DNA from: Geomonas oryzisoli
GTDB lineage: Bacteria > Desulfobacterota > Desulfuromonadia > Geobacterales > Geobacteraceae
Length of the DNA stretch: 64,000 nt
Assembly (NCBI RefSeq): GCF_018986915.1
Contig: NZ_CP076723.1
Span: 496,001-560,000, forward strand
Reading direction: 5' to 3'
Under the pieces are notes generated by a model that saw nothing but the letters and a program-made list of their open reading frames with translations, made no database searches and was not told the origin of the DNA. This document shows, one piece after another, positions 26,271-35,118 of the stretch (within the stretch, counting starts at the first letter, position 1; each line of letters opens with the position of its first letter). Position numbers and translations under genes: made by a program.

Positions 26271-26723
26271 ATGGCATCATCCGAGCGGAGCGGCAGGCTG
26301 GTACGGGTAATCGTGCTGGCCCTGATGCTCCTCCCGATCCACACGCTTCCCCTGCTGGCTGCAGAACAAGTAGCAAAACCGGTAGTAGAAAAAGCAGAAC
26401 CGCAAGAAAAGTCGGTGGTGAAAAAACTGGTCGGCATAGCATCCTACTATGCCAAGAAGTTCCACGGAAGAGCGACCACCTCGGGAGAGCGGTACCATCC
26501 GGAAAAGATGACCGCTGCCCACCAGAGTCTTCCGCTGGGCACGAAGGTTCTGGTCAGGAACCTCGCCAACGACAAGGAAGTCACGGTTGTCGTCAACGAC
26601 CGTTGCCGCAAGAAGGGGTTCCCCTTCATCGACCTGTCACGGGCCGCGGCAAGGAAACTGGGGTTCCTCGGGGAAGGAAAGGCCAGAGTGGCCATCATTC
26701 CGCTGACCGAGGACGAATCCTAG
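26271..26723 (+). CDS. RlpA-like (septal ring lytic transglycosylase) protein
   Basis: A 150-residue exported protein: signal peptide (about residues 1-31), a Lys/Glu linker and a double-psi beta-barrel domain with the RlpA motifs GIASYYAKKFHGRATTSGE, AAHQSLPLGTKVLVRN and VVVNDR. RlpA enzymes cut naked glycan strands at the division septum. It lacks a SPOR domain and a lipobox, so its localisation differs from Escherichia coli RlpA. The start has a perfect GGAGG site. A strong terminator follows. Confidence 0.88.
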   Translation: MASSERSGRLVRVIVLALMLLPIHTLPLLAAEQVAKPVVEKAEPQEKSVVKKLVGIASYYAKKFHGRATTSGERYHPEKMTAAHQSLPLGTKVLVRNLANDKEVTVVVNDRCRKKGFPFIDLSRAAARKLGFLGEGKARVAIIPLTEDES

Positions 26724-26752
26724 CAACAAAATACAATCTGGGCGAACAGAGA

Positions 26753-26785
26753 AAAAGGCCGGGGGCTTGCCCCCGGCCTTTTTTC
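26753..26785 (+). terminator. Strong rho-independent terminator after the RlpA-like gene
   Basis: A 12-bp stem (AAGGCCGGGGGC / GCCCCCGGCCTT) with a 2-base loop followed by T6. Confidence 0.93.
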
Positions 26786-26804
26786 TTGTAAGGGACTGGG
26801 GCAG

Positions 26805-26911
26805 AAGGGACTGGCTCCGTCAGGTGCCTGTCCCTCTAGCGGAACGCTCCTTTCGGCTCAGCCAACTTTTGAAGCAGTAAGGGGACGGGCACCTGCCGGA
26901 GCCAGTCCCCC
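26805..26911. repeat. Inverted pair of GGGACTGGCTCC repeats
   Basis: Two copies of an approximately 31-bp repeat (GGGACTGGCTCC ... AGGTGCCTGTCCC) face each other at 26805-26836 and 26881-26911. Other copies occur at 33595-33628 and 46353-46384, so it is a dispersed family. Confidence 0.9.
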
Positions 26912-26922
26912 TTCCGCAAACA

Positions 26923-26957
26923 AAAAAGGCAGCCCCGCGACAGGGCTGCCTTTTTTA
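26923..26957. terminator. Bidirectional terminator between the RlpA-like and TPR genes
   Basis: A GGCAGCCC / GGGCTGCC stem flanked by A and T runs on both sides; it can end the minus-strand TPR transcript and back up the plus-strand terminator. Confidence 0.88.
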
Positions 26958-26982
26958 TATGATCTGCTGCCCGGGTGGGCGG

Positions 26983-28911
26983 CTACTCTTCCTTGTGCTT
27001 CTTCTTCGAGGAGGACTTCTTCTTTTTGGAGGAAGACTTCTTCGACGACTTCTCTTCCTTCTCCTTCGACTTCTTCCCTTTCTTACCTTTCTTGGACTTG
27101 CTCCCGCCCGATCCCTTGTGCTTGCGATAGCTTCTCGGCTCCGGGGTGAATTCGTCCTTGATGTTGCTCAACAGTACCTGGGCCTCTTCCAGTTCCGGGT
27201 CGGCCTTCCGGGCCGCCTCGAGGGATTCCTTGGCCTCGGCGATGTGGCCGTCCTTCATCTGCACGCGCCCCATGGCGTTCAGGGCCTTGGCGTGGTCGGG
27301 CTTGAGCTTAACCGCTTCCTTGTACTCGTCGGTGGCGGCGGTGTAGTTCTTCTGGAACTCGTACACCAGCCCCAGCTTATAGTGCGCGTTGGGGTCGCTG
27401 GGGGAGAGCTCGACCCCTTCCTTCAGGAGTTTCGCAAGGGAGTCGTAGTTCTTGTTCTTGACGTAGATGGCGGTGAGGGCGGTGCGCGCCTCCTGATCGT
27501 CCTTCTTCAGGCGGAGCACTTCCTGGTACTCGTTGGCGGCCTGGTCCATTTCGTTGCGCTTGCGCAAGAGGCTGGCGAGCTCGCGGTGGGCATCGAGCGC
27601 TTCCGGATCCAGCTTGATGGCGGCCTGGTAGGCGCTGATGGCGGAGTCGAGGTCCTTGGTGTTGACGAAGGCGCGGGCGAGTTTCAGCTGGGTCGGGGCG
27701 TCGGCGGGGTTCGCCTTGATAAGCGCCTGGTACTGCTCCAGGGCCTGCGGGAAGCTTCCCCTCAGGGTGTAGATCTCGGCCAGACGCTGGCGCGCGTGTA
27801 TGTTGTCGGGGGTGCTCGCCAGCACCTGGCGGTATTCCACCACCGCTTCGTCCAGGAGCGCTTTGCGCTCGTAGATCCCGGCCAGGTTCAGGTGCAGCTG
27901 CGGGTTCTCACCCTTGTTCCTGATGGCGTCGCGGTAGTAGGACATCGCCTCGTCCTCGCGCCCCACCGCCAGCAGGCAGTCGCCCAGGCGCTGCTGCGCC
28001 ACGGCGTCAGTCGGCTCCTCCGCGATCCTGAGGCGATACTCGCTGATCGCCATCTCGTAGTCCTTGGAATCTTTGTACTGATCGGCGAGCGCCATGTGAT
28101 CGACCTTGGGCGTGTCCTTCACCTTGGGGACGATGCCGGCCAGCACCCGCTCGTACTCGGCACTCTTCTGGTCCCCCTTGCGGACGTACCCTTCGGCGAG
28201 CAGGCGGTGCACGTCCTTGTTGCCGGGCTCGGCAATGGCGGCCTGCTTCAGCTCGGTCACCGCCTTGTCGACCTCGCCGCGGGCCATGAGCAGGGCGCCC
28301 AGCCCAAGGCGCGCCCGGGCGTTGCCGGGCTGGATGGCGAGCGCCTTACGGTACTCGTCCTCGGCCTTTTGCTTCTGACCGACCGCATCGTAGGATACCG
28401 CCAGGTCCGTGTGCAGGGAGGCGTCCTCCGGGAGGGCCGCCAGCGCCTCGGTGTAGTGGAAGATGGCGAGCTGGTGCAGATCCTTCTGGGCCAGGATGCG
28501 GGCGAGCCCTCCGTGGTAGCGCGGGTCGCCGGTCTTGAGCCCCTGGGAGAGCTCGACCGCCGCCTCTTCGCTGGCGCCTTTTTGCAGGTGCAACAGGCCG
28601 AGGTTGCCGCTGGCCGGGTAGAAGTCCGGGTCCAGCGCCAGGGTCTCGCGGTATTCCTGGATGGCGGCGTCGATGTTGCCGCTGCGCTCGAAAGCGAGCG
28701 CCTTCAAGTACCTGCCGGGGGCGCCGGTGGGGCACAGTTCCGCCACGCGCTTTTCGGCGTCCTTTCTCTTCTGCTCGCTTGCCTGCGGCGAGAGCTCCAG
28801 GATGGTCTTCTTCGCCTCCAGGCAGCTGTTGGTCGCCGGGAACGGCCAGCTGAAACCGGTGCTGAACAGGGTCACCGCAAGAAGCGACGACAGTGCTGCG
28901 TATCTTTTCAT
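26983..28911 (-). CDS. Exported TPR-repeat protein with Lys/Ser-rich tail
   Basis: A 642-residue protein: signal peptide (about residues 1-21) followed by about 14 tetratricopeptide repeats up to residue 575 (recognisable by W/Y-LG-Y-A-F-A-P spacing such as AIQEYRETLALDPDFYPA). The last 65 residues are almost only Lys, Ser, Gly and Glu. TPR proteins are scaffolds for protein complexes; the partner is unknown. The cationic tail might bind a negatively charged surface such as nucleic acid, LPS or peptidoglycan. It is monocistronic. Confidence 0.88.
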   Translation of the reverse strand: MKRYAALSSLLAVTLFSTGFSWPFPATNSCLEAKKTILELSPQASEQKRKDAEKRVAELCPTGAPGRYLKALAFERSGNIDAAIQEYRETLALDPDFYPASGNLGLLHLQKGASEEAAVELSQGLKTGDPRYHGGLARILAQKDLHQLAIFHYTEALAALPEDASLHTDLAVSYDAVGQKQKAEDEYRKALAIQPGNARARLGLGALLMARGEVDKAVTELKQAAIAEPGNKDVHRLLAEGYVRKGDQKSAEYERVLAGIVPKVKDTPKVDHMALADQYKDSKDYEMAISEYRLRIAEEPTDAVAQQRLGDCLLAVGREDEAMSYYRDAIRNKGENPQLHLNLAGIYERKALLDEAVVEYRQVLASTPDNIHARQRLAEIYTLRGSFPQALEQYQALIKANPADAPTQLKLARAFVNTKDLDSAISAYQAAIKLDPEALDAHRELASLLRKRNEMDQAANEYQEVLRLKKDDQEARTALTAIYVKNKNYDSLAKLLKEGVELSPSDPNAHYKLGLVYEFQKNYTAATDEYKEAVKLKPDHAKALNAMGRVQMKDGHIAEAKESLEAARKADPELEEAQVLLSNIKDEFTPEPRSYRKHKGSGGSKSKKGKKGKKSKEKEEKSSKKSSSKKKKSSSKKKHKEE

Positions 28912-28969
28912 GTAGGGCCCTTTTATTCGAGAGAACGTGTGGTGGGGGCGCAGTCACGGTGCGCGGGGA

Positions 28970-28999
28970 CTCGGCCCGGGGCAACCGGGCACTGCCGAG
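28970..28999. other. Nested hairpin in TPR gene leader
   Basis: CTCGGC/GCCGAG encloses CCGGG/CCGGG-type pairing (CCCGG GGCAA CCGGG). It lies about 60 bp upstream of the TPR gene start within a 318-bp gap that otherwise holds the promoter for the Hsp20 gene and no supported gene. Confidence 0.4.
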
Positions 29000-29143
29000 C
29001 CGTGCGGCCCGGTGAGGTTGGCGGATTATACACATCGGTGCTAATAAATTCAATTCCAAAACGATAATCATTAACGATCCCGCGCGCTTGTCCCCGGAAA
29101 CCCGCACGGGGTGTGGGGTGCTCGCAGGTTAGGGCGGATTACC

Positions 29144-29171
29144 TTGACTTTCATGATAAAGATGGTTAAAT
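29144..29171 (+). promoter_or_regulatory. Possible promoter of the hsp20-lon-thiL operon
   Basis: TTGACT and TTAAAT with a 16-base spacer, 59 bp before the Hsp20 start codon. Because the operon encodes heat-shock proteins, a heat-shock sigma site is also possible; I do not see a clear one. Confidence 0.5.
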
Positions 29172-29229
29172 CATCTGCACCGGCCACGGGGCCGGTTTTT
29201 CATTAATAGCCGTGCAACAGAGGGGCGCG

Positions 29230-29670
29230 ATGGCGGTAATTCCCAAGGAACCTTTGGAATGGCTGAACCTGTTCCGCCAGCAGATGGATGAGATCTTCCG
29301 TTTTCTCTCCACGCTGGAGGGGCGGGAGGGCTTCACCGAGAAGGAACATGCCCCGTTGGTCGACATCTACGAAACCGACCGCACTTTCGTGGTCGAGGTG
29401 GAACTGCCCGGCTGCGATCGCGGCGACATCACCCTGAGCCTGTGCTGCTCCACCCTGGTGGTGGAGGGAACGGCACGGGACGAAACGGCACCCGGCGCCA
29501 CCTACACCTGCCTTGAGCGCGGCACCGGCCGTTTCTGCAGGGCCATCGAGGTCCCCCCGGGCGTCGACCTGGAGGGGGGGCAGGCGCGCTACCGGCGCGG
29601 GCTGCTGACGGTCGAGTTCCCCTGGTGCAAGGGGGAAACGCCGCATATCCGGGAGATTCCGATTCAGTAA
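29230..29670 (+). CDS. Hsp20/alpha-crystallin small heat-shock protein
   Basis: A 146-residue chaperone of the Hsp20 family. The alpha-crystallin domain (about residues 45-135) carries VDIYETDRTFVVEVELPG and the late YRRGLLTVEFP strand, typical of the family. It holds unfolded proteins for refolding. It sits 12 bp before lon, a natural pairing of holding chaperone and protease. ATG at 29230 has GAGGGG five bases upstream. The C-terminal IxI motif appears as IPI at the end. Confidence 0.92.
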   Translation: MAVIPKEPLEWLNLFRQQMDEIFRFLSTLEGREGFTEKEHAPLVDIYETDRTFVVEVELPGCDRGDITLSLCCSTLVVEGTARDETAPGATYTCLERGTGRFCRAIEVPPGVDLEGGQARYRRGLLTVEFPWCKGETPHIREIPIQ

Positions 29671-29682
29671 GGAGAGGTATAA

Positions 29683-32121
29683 ATGGAAAACAGGCAGGAG
29701 ACCGAAGAACTTAATATACCGGATGTTCTGCCGCTGCTCCCGGTCCGGGACGTGGTCGTCTATCCCTACATGATTCTGCCGCTTTTCGTGGGACGCGAGA
29801 TCTCCATCGCGGCCGTCGATCACGCCCTGTCCAAGGACCGCATGATCTTTCTGGCCACGCAGAGGGACGTGGGCGACGAGGACCCTGCCCCCGAGGCGAT
29901 CTACGAGGTCGGCACGGTGGCCATGATCATGCGCATGCTGAAGCTTCCCGACGGCAGGGTGAAGATCCTGGTGCAGGGGCTCACCAAAGGGCGCATCACC
30001 GAGTACCTCAGCGAGAAGCCCTTCTACTCCGTGCGCATCGACCGGATCATCGAACCGGCGGCACCGGAGAACACGCTGGAATCCGAGGCGCTGATCCGCA
30101 CCGTGAAGGAAGAGCTGGCGAAGATCGTGGCCCTGGGCAAGGCGGTCTCCCCCGAGGTGATGGTCATCGTCGAGAACATGCAGGAGCCCGGGGCGCTCGC
30201 CGACCTGGTCGCCAGCAACATCGGCCTCAAGGTGGAGGAGGCGCAGGGGCTCTTGGAGGTGGTCGATCCGCTGGAGCGCCTGAAGAAGGTGAACGACCTC
30301 CTGAACAAGGAGAGCGAGCTCCTCAACATGCAGGCCCGCATCCAGTCCGCCGCCAAGGAGGAGATGGGCAAGAGCCAGCGCGAGTACTACCTGCGCGAGC
30401 AGTTGCGCGCCATCCAGCAGGAGCTGGGCGAGACCGATGCCAGAAGCGAAGAGATGGCCGAGCTGAGAAAGGCCATCGAAAACGCCAAGATGCCGCAGAA
30501 CGTCGAGAAGGAGGCCCTGAAGCAGCTCGGGCGCCTGGAGCAGATGCACCCTGACGCCGCCGAGGCGGGGATGCTGCGGACCTTCCTGGACTGGATGGTG
30601 GATATCCCCTGGGGCAAGGCGACCAAGGACGCCCTGGAGATAAACCGCGCCTCCGAAATCCTCAACGAGGACCATTACTTCCTGGAGAAGGTGAAGGAGC
30701 GTATCCTCGAGTTCCTGGCGGTCAGGAAGCTGAAGAAGAAGATGAAGGGACCGATCCTCTGCTTCGTGGGGCCTCCCGGCGTCGGCAAGACCAGCCTGGG
30801 CAAGTCCATCGCCCGCGCCATGGGGAGAAAGTTCGTGCGCATCTCCCTGGGCGGGGTGCGCGACGAGGCGGAGATCCGCGGCCATCGCCGCACCTACGTG
30901 GGCGCGCTGCCGGGGCGGATCATCCAGGGACTCAAGCAGGCAGGCTCCAACAACCCGGTCTTCATGCTGGACGAGCTGGACAAGCTCGGCTCCGACTTCA
31001 GGGGCGATCCCTCCTCCGCACTTTTGGAGGTGCTCGATCCGGAGCAGAACAACAGCTTCTCGGACCACTACATCAACCTTCCCTTCAACCTGTCCAACGT
31101 GATGTTCATCGCCACGGCGAACCAGATGGACACCATTCCGGGCCCCTTGCGCGACAGGATGGAGGTGATCAACCTCTCCGGCTACACCGAGGAGGAGAAG
31201 CTCGGTATCGCCAAGCGCTACCTCGTGCCGCGCCAGGTGAAGGAAAACGGCATCACCGAGGAGATCGCGGTCTTCTCCGAGGAGGCGCTGCGCACCATCA
31301 TCGCCAAGTACACCCGCGAGGCGGGCCTTAGGAACCTGGAGCGCGAGATCGGCAGCGTCTGCCGCAAGGTGGCCAGGAAGTTCGCCGAAGGGAAAGGGGA
31401 GAAATTCGTCATCACCGCCGGGACGGTGCCCAAGTACCTCGGGCCGCCCAAGTTCCTGCGCGAGGAGGAGATGGAGAAGAACGAGGTCGGCGTGGTTACC
31501 GGTCTCGCCTGGACCCCGGTTGGGGGCGAGGTGCTCTTCGTCGAGGCGACGGTCATGAAAGGGAAGGGGGGGCTGACGCTCACCGGCCAGCTGGGCGACG
31601 TGATGAAGGAGTCGGTCCAGGCGGCGCTTTCCTACATCCGCTCCAAGACCGCGGAACTGAACATCCCCGAGGACTTCAGCTCCAGCATCGATATCCACGT
31701 GCACGTTCCGGCCGGCGCCATCCCCAAGGACGGCCCCTCGGCCGGGGTGACCATGGCGACCGCGCTGGTATCGGCACTCACCAAGATCCCGGTGCGCAAG
31801 GAAGTCGCCATGACCGGCGAGATCACCCTGCGCGGCAAGGTGCTCCCCATCGGCGGCCTGAAGGAGAAGATCCTTGCCGCGGCGCGCCTGGGCGTCACCA
31901 CGGTGATCATCCCGATACAGAACAAGAAGGATCTTGAGGACGTCCCCAAGACCATCCTCAAGAAGCTCAAGATAGTCACCGCCGCCAACATCGACGACGT
32001 GTTGGCGGTCGCCCTGGAGAAGTTTCCGCCCCCGGCCCCCAAGGCGGCCAAGCCTGAACCGCCGAAAACCAAGGTCAGGACCCGCGTCCCGGTCCCGGCA
32101 CCGGTGAGGGGCAAGGCTTGA
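29683..32121 (+). CDS. lon: ATP-dependent protease Lon (LonA type)
   Basis: An 812-residue AAA+ serine protease that removes damaged and regulatory proteins. The N-terminal substrate-binding domain (about residues 1-210) is followed by the AAA+ domain with Walker [10 protein letters not shown] (about 362-370) and Walker [10 protein letters not shown]. The protease domain has the catalytic Ser686 in KDGPSAG and the Lys further on (GGLKEK). The C-terminus has a Pro/Lys-rich extension. AAGGAGAGG before the ATG is optimal. The stop codon overlaps the thiL start. Confidence 0.97.
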   Translation: MENRQETEELNIPDVLPLLPVRDVVVYPYMILPLFVGREISIAAVDHALSKDRMIFLATQRDVGDEDPAPEAIYEVGTVAMIMRMLKLPDGRVKILVQGLTKGRITEYLSEKPFYSVRIDRIIEPAAPENTLESEALIRTVKEELAKIVALGKAVSPEVMVIVENMQEPGALADLVASNIGLKVEEAQGLLEVVDPLERLKKVNDLLNKESELLNMQARIQSAAKEEMGKSQREYYLREQLRAIQQELGETDARSEEMAELRKAIENAKMPQNVEKEALKQLGRLEQMHPDAAEAGMLRTFLDWMVDIPWGKATKDALEINRASEILNEDHYFLEKVKERILEFLAVRKLKKKMKGPILCFVGPPGVGKTSLGKSIARAMGRKFVRISLGGVRDEAEIRGHRRTYVGALPGRIIQGLKQAGSNNPVFMLDELDKLGSDFRGDPSSALLEVLDPEQNNSFSDHYINLPFNLSNVMFIATANQMDTIPGPLRDRMEVINLSGYTEEEKLGIAKRYLVPRQVKENGITEEIAVFSEEALRTIIAKYTREAGLRNLEREIGSVCRKVARKFAEGKGEKFVITAGTVPKYLGPPKFLREEEMEKNEVGVVTGLAWTPVGGEVLFVEATVMKGKGGLTLTGQLGDVMKESVQAALSYIRSKTAELNIPEDFSSSIDIHVHVPAGAIPKDGPSAGVTMATALVSALTKIPVRKEVAMTGEITLRGKVLPIGGLKEKILAAARLGVTTVIIPIQNKKDLEDVPKTILKKLKIVTAANIDDVLAVALEKFPPPAPKAAKPEPPKTKVRTRVPVPAPVRGKA

Positions 32122-33176
32122 AACTTGCCGAGCTGGGCGAATTCGGCCTGATAGACAGGATCAAAGCAAACGTCGCCGCGTCACCCTCGGTGCTCTTGGG
32201 CATCGGGGACGACGCGGCGGCGCTGTCTCCCACCCCCGGACAGGTCACCCTGATCACCTCCGACATGCTGCTGGAGGGGGTCCACTTCGACCTCTCCTTC
32301 TGCGATCCGTTCACCCTGGGCAAGAAATCCCTCTCCGTCAACCTCTCCGATGTCGCCGCCATGGGCGCGCGGCCGCGCCACTTCCTGCTCGGCGTCGCGC
32401 TCCCCAAGGATGTCCCGCTCGAATTCATGGACGGCTTCATGGCGGGCATGCTGGAACAGGCCGGTCGCTACGGCGCGACCCTGGTGGGCGGGGATACCTG
32501 CGCCTCCAAGGGGGGATTGGCCATCTCGGTTACCGCGCTGGGCGAGCAGCGTCCGGAACTGGTTTTGAAGAGAAGTGGCGCGAGGCCGGGGGATCTCATC
32601 TGCGTGACCGGAACGGTCGGGGACGCTGCGGCGGGGCTGAAACAGCTCTTCGCGGGGGTGCGGGACGGCTTCCTGGTGGCGCGCCAGTTGGATCCGACGC
32701 CAAGGGTGGAGACCGGGGTGGCTCTGGCCGAGGCGGGTGTCGTTACCGCCATGATCGACGTAAGCGATGGGGTGCTGCAGGACCTGGGGCACATCTGCGA
32801 GATGTCGGGAGCGGGGGCGCGTCTGGAGCTTGCCCGGCTCCCGCTTTCCGAGCACTACTTGGCTTACTGTGGGCACAATGATCATGCTCCCCTCGCCCTC
32901 TGGGAGAGGGGCGGGGGTGAGGGCGCTGCTACCGGCAAGCTGCCTCCTGGCCACGACCCCTTTGCCCTGGCGCTTTCCGGCGGCGAGGACTACGAACTGC
33001 TGTTCTGCATCCCTGCCGGCAAGGAGTCCGAGGTGGCGGCCATCTGTGCCTCCGTGAACCTCCCTGTCTCCGTGATCGGGGAGATCACCGCAGGCACCGG
33101 CGTCCAACTGACCGCTCCCGACGGTTCATCCTACACACCGCCCCGGCGCGGCTTCGACCACTTCGGCGCCGACTAG
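32118..33176 (+). CDS. thiL: Thiamine-monophosphate kinase ThiL with in-frame repeat insertion
   Basis: A 352-residue enzyme that phosphorylates thiamine monophosphate to the active cofactor thiamine diphosphate. The family core is clear: GIGDDAAAL near residue 35, SVNLSDVAAMGARPRHFLL, GGDTCAS and the C-terminal ALSGGEDYELLF. The start is TTG at 32118, overlapping the lon stop (TTGA). Residues about 257-272 (PLALWERGGGEG) come from a GC-rich palindromic repeat read in frame; this may explain the extra length compared with the usual about 320-330 residues. It ends tail to tail with YjbQ, another thiamine gene. Confidence 0.9.
   Translation: MKLAELGEFGLIDRIKANVAASPSVLLGIGDDAAALSPTPGQVTLITSDMLLEGVHFDLSFCDPFTLGKKSLSVNLSDVAAMGARPRHFLLGVALPKDVPLEFMDGFMAGMLEQAGRYGATLVGGDTCASKGGLAISVTALGEQRPELVLKRSGARPGDLICVTGTVGDAAAGLKQLFAGVRDGFLVARQLDPTPRVETGVALAEAGVVTAMIDVSDGVLQDLGHICEMSGAGARLELARLPLSEHYLAYCGHNDHAPLALWERGGGEGAATGKLPPGHDPFALALSGGEDYELLFCIPAGKESEVAAICASVNLPVSVIGEITAGTGVQLTAPDGSSYTPPRRGFDHFGAD
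32888..32925 (+). repeat. Palindromic repeat inside thiL
   Basis: A GC-rich unit (CCCCTCGCCCTC, GGGAGAGGG, GGGGTGAGGGCG blocks) inside the thiL coding sequence. It is read as PLALWERGGGEG. A related unit lies in the gene at 38266-40194. Confidence 0.85.
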
Positions 33177-33571
33177 TCCGCGCAGATCCTCACAGCCACC
33201 TTCCTTTCCCTCGGACCATCGAACTCGCAGAAGTAAAGCGCCTGCCAGGTGCCTAAAAGGAGCCTGCCCCGGTCGATCAGGAGCCGCTGGCAGCTCCCGA
33301 CCAGGGTCGACTTGACGTGTGCCGCGGAATTCCCCTCGGCGTGGGTGAAGTAGTGCTCGTCCGGCACCAGCCGGTCCAGGCAGTTGGCGATGTCCCTCTT
33401 TACCGCCGGGTCCGCCCCCTCGTTCACCGTGATCCCCGCCGTGGTATGCATGACGAAGACGTCGCAGCTGCCGCTCCCCACCATGCTGGCCGCAATGAGG
33501 TTCTGCACCATCGCCGTGATGTCGATCAGCTCCGTCCTCTCCCTGCTTTTCAGTGTCAGGTACTGGATCAT
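33173..33571 (-). CDS. YjbQ-type secondary thiamine-phosphate synthase
   Basis: A 132-residue protein of the YjbQ family with the conserved VMHTTAGITVNEGADPAV core, HAEGNSAAHVKS and the final GTWQALYFCEFDGPRERKV split by conserved strands. The Escherichia coli member has weak thiamine-phosphate synthase activity. The placement opposite thiL supports a thiamine link. Start ATG at 33571 has GGAGGGAC; longer frames exist upstream but run through a dispersed repeat and the TPR gene, so they are rejected. Confidence 0.9.
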   Translation of the reverse strand: MIQYLTLKSRERTELIDITAMVQNLIAASMVGSGSCDVFVMHTTAGITVNEGADPAVKRDIANCLDRLVPDEHYFTHAEGNSAAHVKSTLVGSCQRLLIDRGRLLLGTWQALYFCEFDGPRERKVAVRICAD

Positions 33572-33594
33572 CCGTCCCTCCGTAAGCGCTGCTA

Positions 33595-33628
33595 AGGGGA
33601 CTGGCTCCGCAGGTGCCTGTCCCCCTTT
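33595..33628. repeat. Single copy of the GGGACTGGCTCC repeat
   Basis: Copy of the dispersed family (GGGGACTGGCTCCGC AGGTGCCTGTCCCCC) in the gap between the YjbQ and TPR genes. Confidence 0.88.
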
Positions 33629-33654
33629 GGCTCTGTCCCCCTTTGAGATGCAGG

Positions 33655-34155
33655 CTACTTCTTGAAGAGGCTGCTTCTCAGCTTGCCCAGGTACTTGTTG
33701 AGCGGGTTTCCCCTGGCGAGGAAGGGGAGTACCGGTTTCTCCCGATGTCCCAGCGTCTGCAGCAGCCTGGTGATGGCGGGGTTTCTCCCCACCCTGAGTC
33801 CCAGGTGCAGCGCCCTGATGGCCTCTTTCTTCCTGCCGGCGGAGAGGTAGATGGTGCCCAGGCGCAGAAAATGGTTCGAGTTCTTGGGCTCCTGCTTGAC
33901 CGCCTCCTGACATAGCGCGAGGGCGGTCCGGATGTTGCCGGTGTGCTGGGCCAGGGCCAGGGCGTACAGGGAGAGATGCTCGGGCGAACGCCGTCTTTGC
34001 AGTGCGGCGTGCAGGTAGCGGTGGGCGGCGGCGAACTTGCGCGCCTCCAGGGCCTCGCTGCCCAGGCGCACCAGCTCCTCGGTCTCCATGTCGTCCAGGC
34101 CGGTGTCTTTGGGGGCTTCGTACAAATCTGATTTGGTCATCTTGGCGTCGTTCAT
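33655..34155 (-). CDS. Small TPR-type protein
   Basis: A protein of about 166 residues with two or three tetratricopeptide-like helix pairs (LGSEALEARKFAAAHRYLHAAL; LALCQEAVKQEPKNSNHFLRLG; AGRKKEAIRALHLGL split over two repeats) and a basic C-terminal end. No signal peptide is visible. The start is uncertain among three nearby Met codons at 34161, 34155 and 34140, none with a strong ribosome-binding site. It has no clear functional link to its neighbours. Confidence 0.72.
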   Translation of the reverse strand: MNDAKMTKSDLYEAPKDTGLDDMETEELVRLGSEALEARKFAAAHRYLHAALQRRRSPEHLSLYALALAQHTGNIRTALALCQEAVKQEPKNSNHFLRLGTIYLSAGRKKEAIRALHLGLRVGRNPAITRLLQTLGHREKPVLPFLARGNPLNKYLGKLRSSLFKK

Positions 34156-34363
34156 GATCATGTGCTCGCACGAAGTAGCCGCAGCTGGCTGCGGGTGGGC
34201 GGGGCTGGTGGGGTGGTCCCAAGTCTTATTAAGATCGTATACTATAGCACTTAATCTTAGAAAAGACATCCTCCGAATCGGTCCGTACCGCACCGATGGC
34301 GGCTTTAGCCCGGGCGGCGGGCAGGGTTGAAAAAAAAAGGGATTTGTGTTCTAATCTGCGGCT

Positions 34364-34852
34364 GTGGAACAGTGCGCATACATAGGGCTGGGGAGCAACA
34401 TCGGCGACCGGGAGCTGAAGCTCCTGATGGCGGTAGCGGAGCTGGGCAAGCTGCCGCGCACCCGCGTCACCGCCGTTTCCCCCTTCTACGAGACCGAACC
34501 GGTCGGAGGGGTGCCCCAGGACAACTTCTACAACGCCGTGGTGCGCCTCAGCACGGAACTGGCGCCGCTTGAGCTTCTGGAGCGGCTGAAGAAGCTGGAA
34601 ACCGGTGTGTTTCACCGTGTGCCGTCGCAGCGCTGGGGTGCCCGCAGCATGGACCTCGACATCCTCCTCTACGGCGAGCTGGTCTTGGAAAGCGAACAGC
34701 TCACCATCCCGCATCCGCGCCTGGCGGAACGTCGCTTTGCCCTCCAGCCGTTGTCCGACATCGCACCGGACCTGGTGCACCCGATCCTGGGCAAGCGCAT
34801 TGTCGAACTGTTGACTGAGCTGGCCTCCCCCGAGAAGGTGGTCAGGATTTGA
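34364..34852 (+). CDS. folK: 2-amino-4-hydroxy-6-hydroxymethyldihydropteridine pyrophosphokinase
   Basis: A 162-residue folate biosynthesis enzyme (HPPK) that transfers pyrophosphate from ATP to the pterin. The signature RWGARSMDLDILLYG is near residues 88-102, with GLGSNIGDRE at the start and the magnesium-binding Asp pair in MDLD. The start is GTG at 34364, giving the conserved AYIGLGSN right away. It opens a plus-strand group with a YHS protein and the transaldolase. Confidence 0.95.
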   Translation: MEQCAYIGLGSNIGDRELKLLMAVAELGKLPRTRVTAVSPFYETEPVGGVPQDNFYNAVVRLSTELAPLELLERLKKLETGVFHRVPSQRWGARSMDLDILLYGELVLESEQLTIPHPRLAERRFALQPLSDIAPDLVHPILGKRIVELLTELASPEKVVRI

Positions 34853-34862
34853 GGGGGGACGA

Positions 34863-35099
34863 GTGAAGTTTCTGATCTGGGCGCTGCTGGCGTACCTCGT
34901 GTACCGCATGTTCGTCGGCAAGTCGGCCGAAAAGATAGCTAAAAAGGAACCTGCCGCCGCCGAGACCTTCCAGGACCCGGTTTGCGGCGTGTACATAGCC
35001 GAGGCCGACGCGGTGGTCGGCAGGTTGGAGGGGAAGCGTTATCACTTCTGTTCCATGGACTGTTTAAAAAAATTCGAAGAGATGCAGCAAGGGCACTAA
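34863..35099 (+). CDS. YHS/TRASH-type membrane protein
   Basis: A 78-residue protein with an N-terminal membrane helix (about residues 2-16) and a cysteine-containing YHS-like domain (DPVCGVYI ... [12 protein letters not shown]). The Cys pattern suggests metal binding. The start is GTG with GAGGGG seven bases upstream. It sits between folK and the transaldolase and may be co-transcribed with them, without an obvious shared role. Confidence 0.82.
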   Translation: MKFLIWALLAYLVYRMFVGKSAEKIAKKEPAAAETFQDPVCGVYIAEADAVVGRLEGKRYHFCSMDCLKKFEEMQQGH

Positions 35100-35118
35100 C
35101 AACATAACCGGAGGAAAG

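Noticed and set aside
26959-29067. Plus-strand frame of about 700 codons
   Set aside because: Antisense to the TPR gene; its repetitiveness mirrors the TPR repeats.
29203-31704. Minus-strand frame of about 830 codons
   Set aside because: Antisense to the clearly real lon gene; low-complexity Leu/His/Gly composition.
33173-34222. Extended frame joining YjbQ to an upstream sequence
   Set aside because: The extension passes through a dispersed repeat and another frame of the TPR gene; the internal ATG at 33571 has a good ribosome-binding site.
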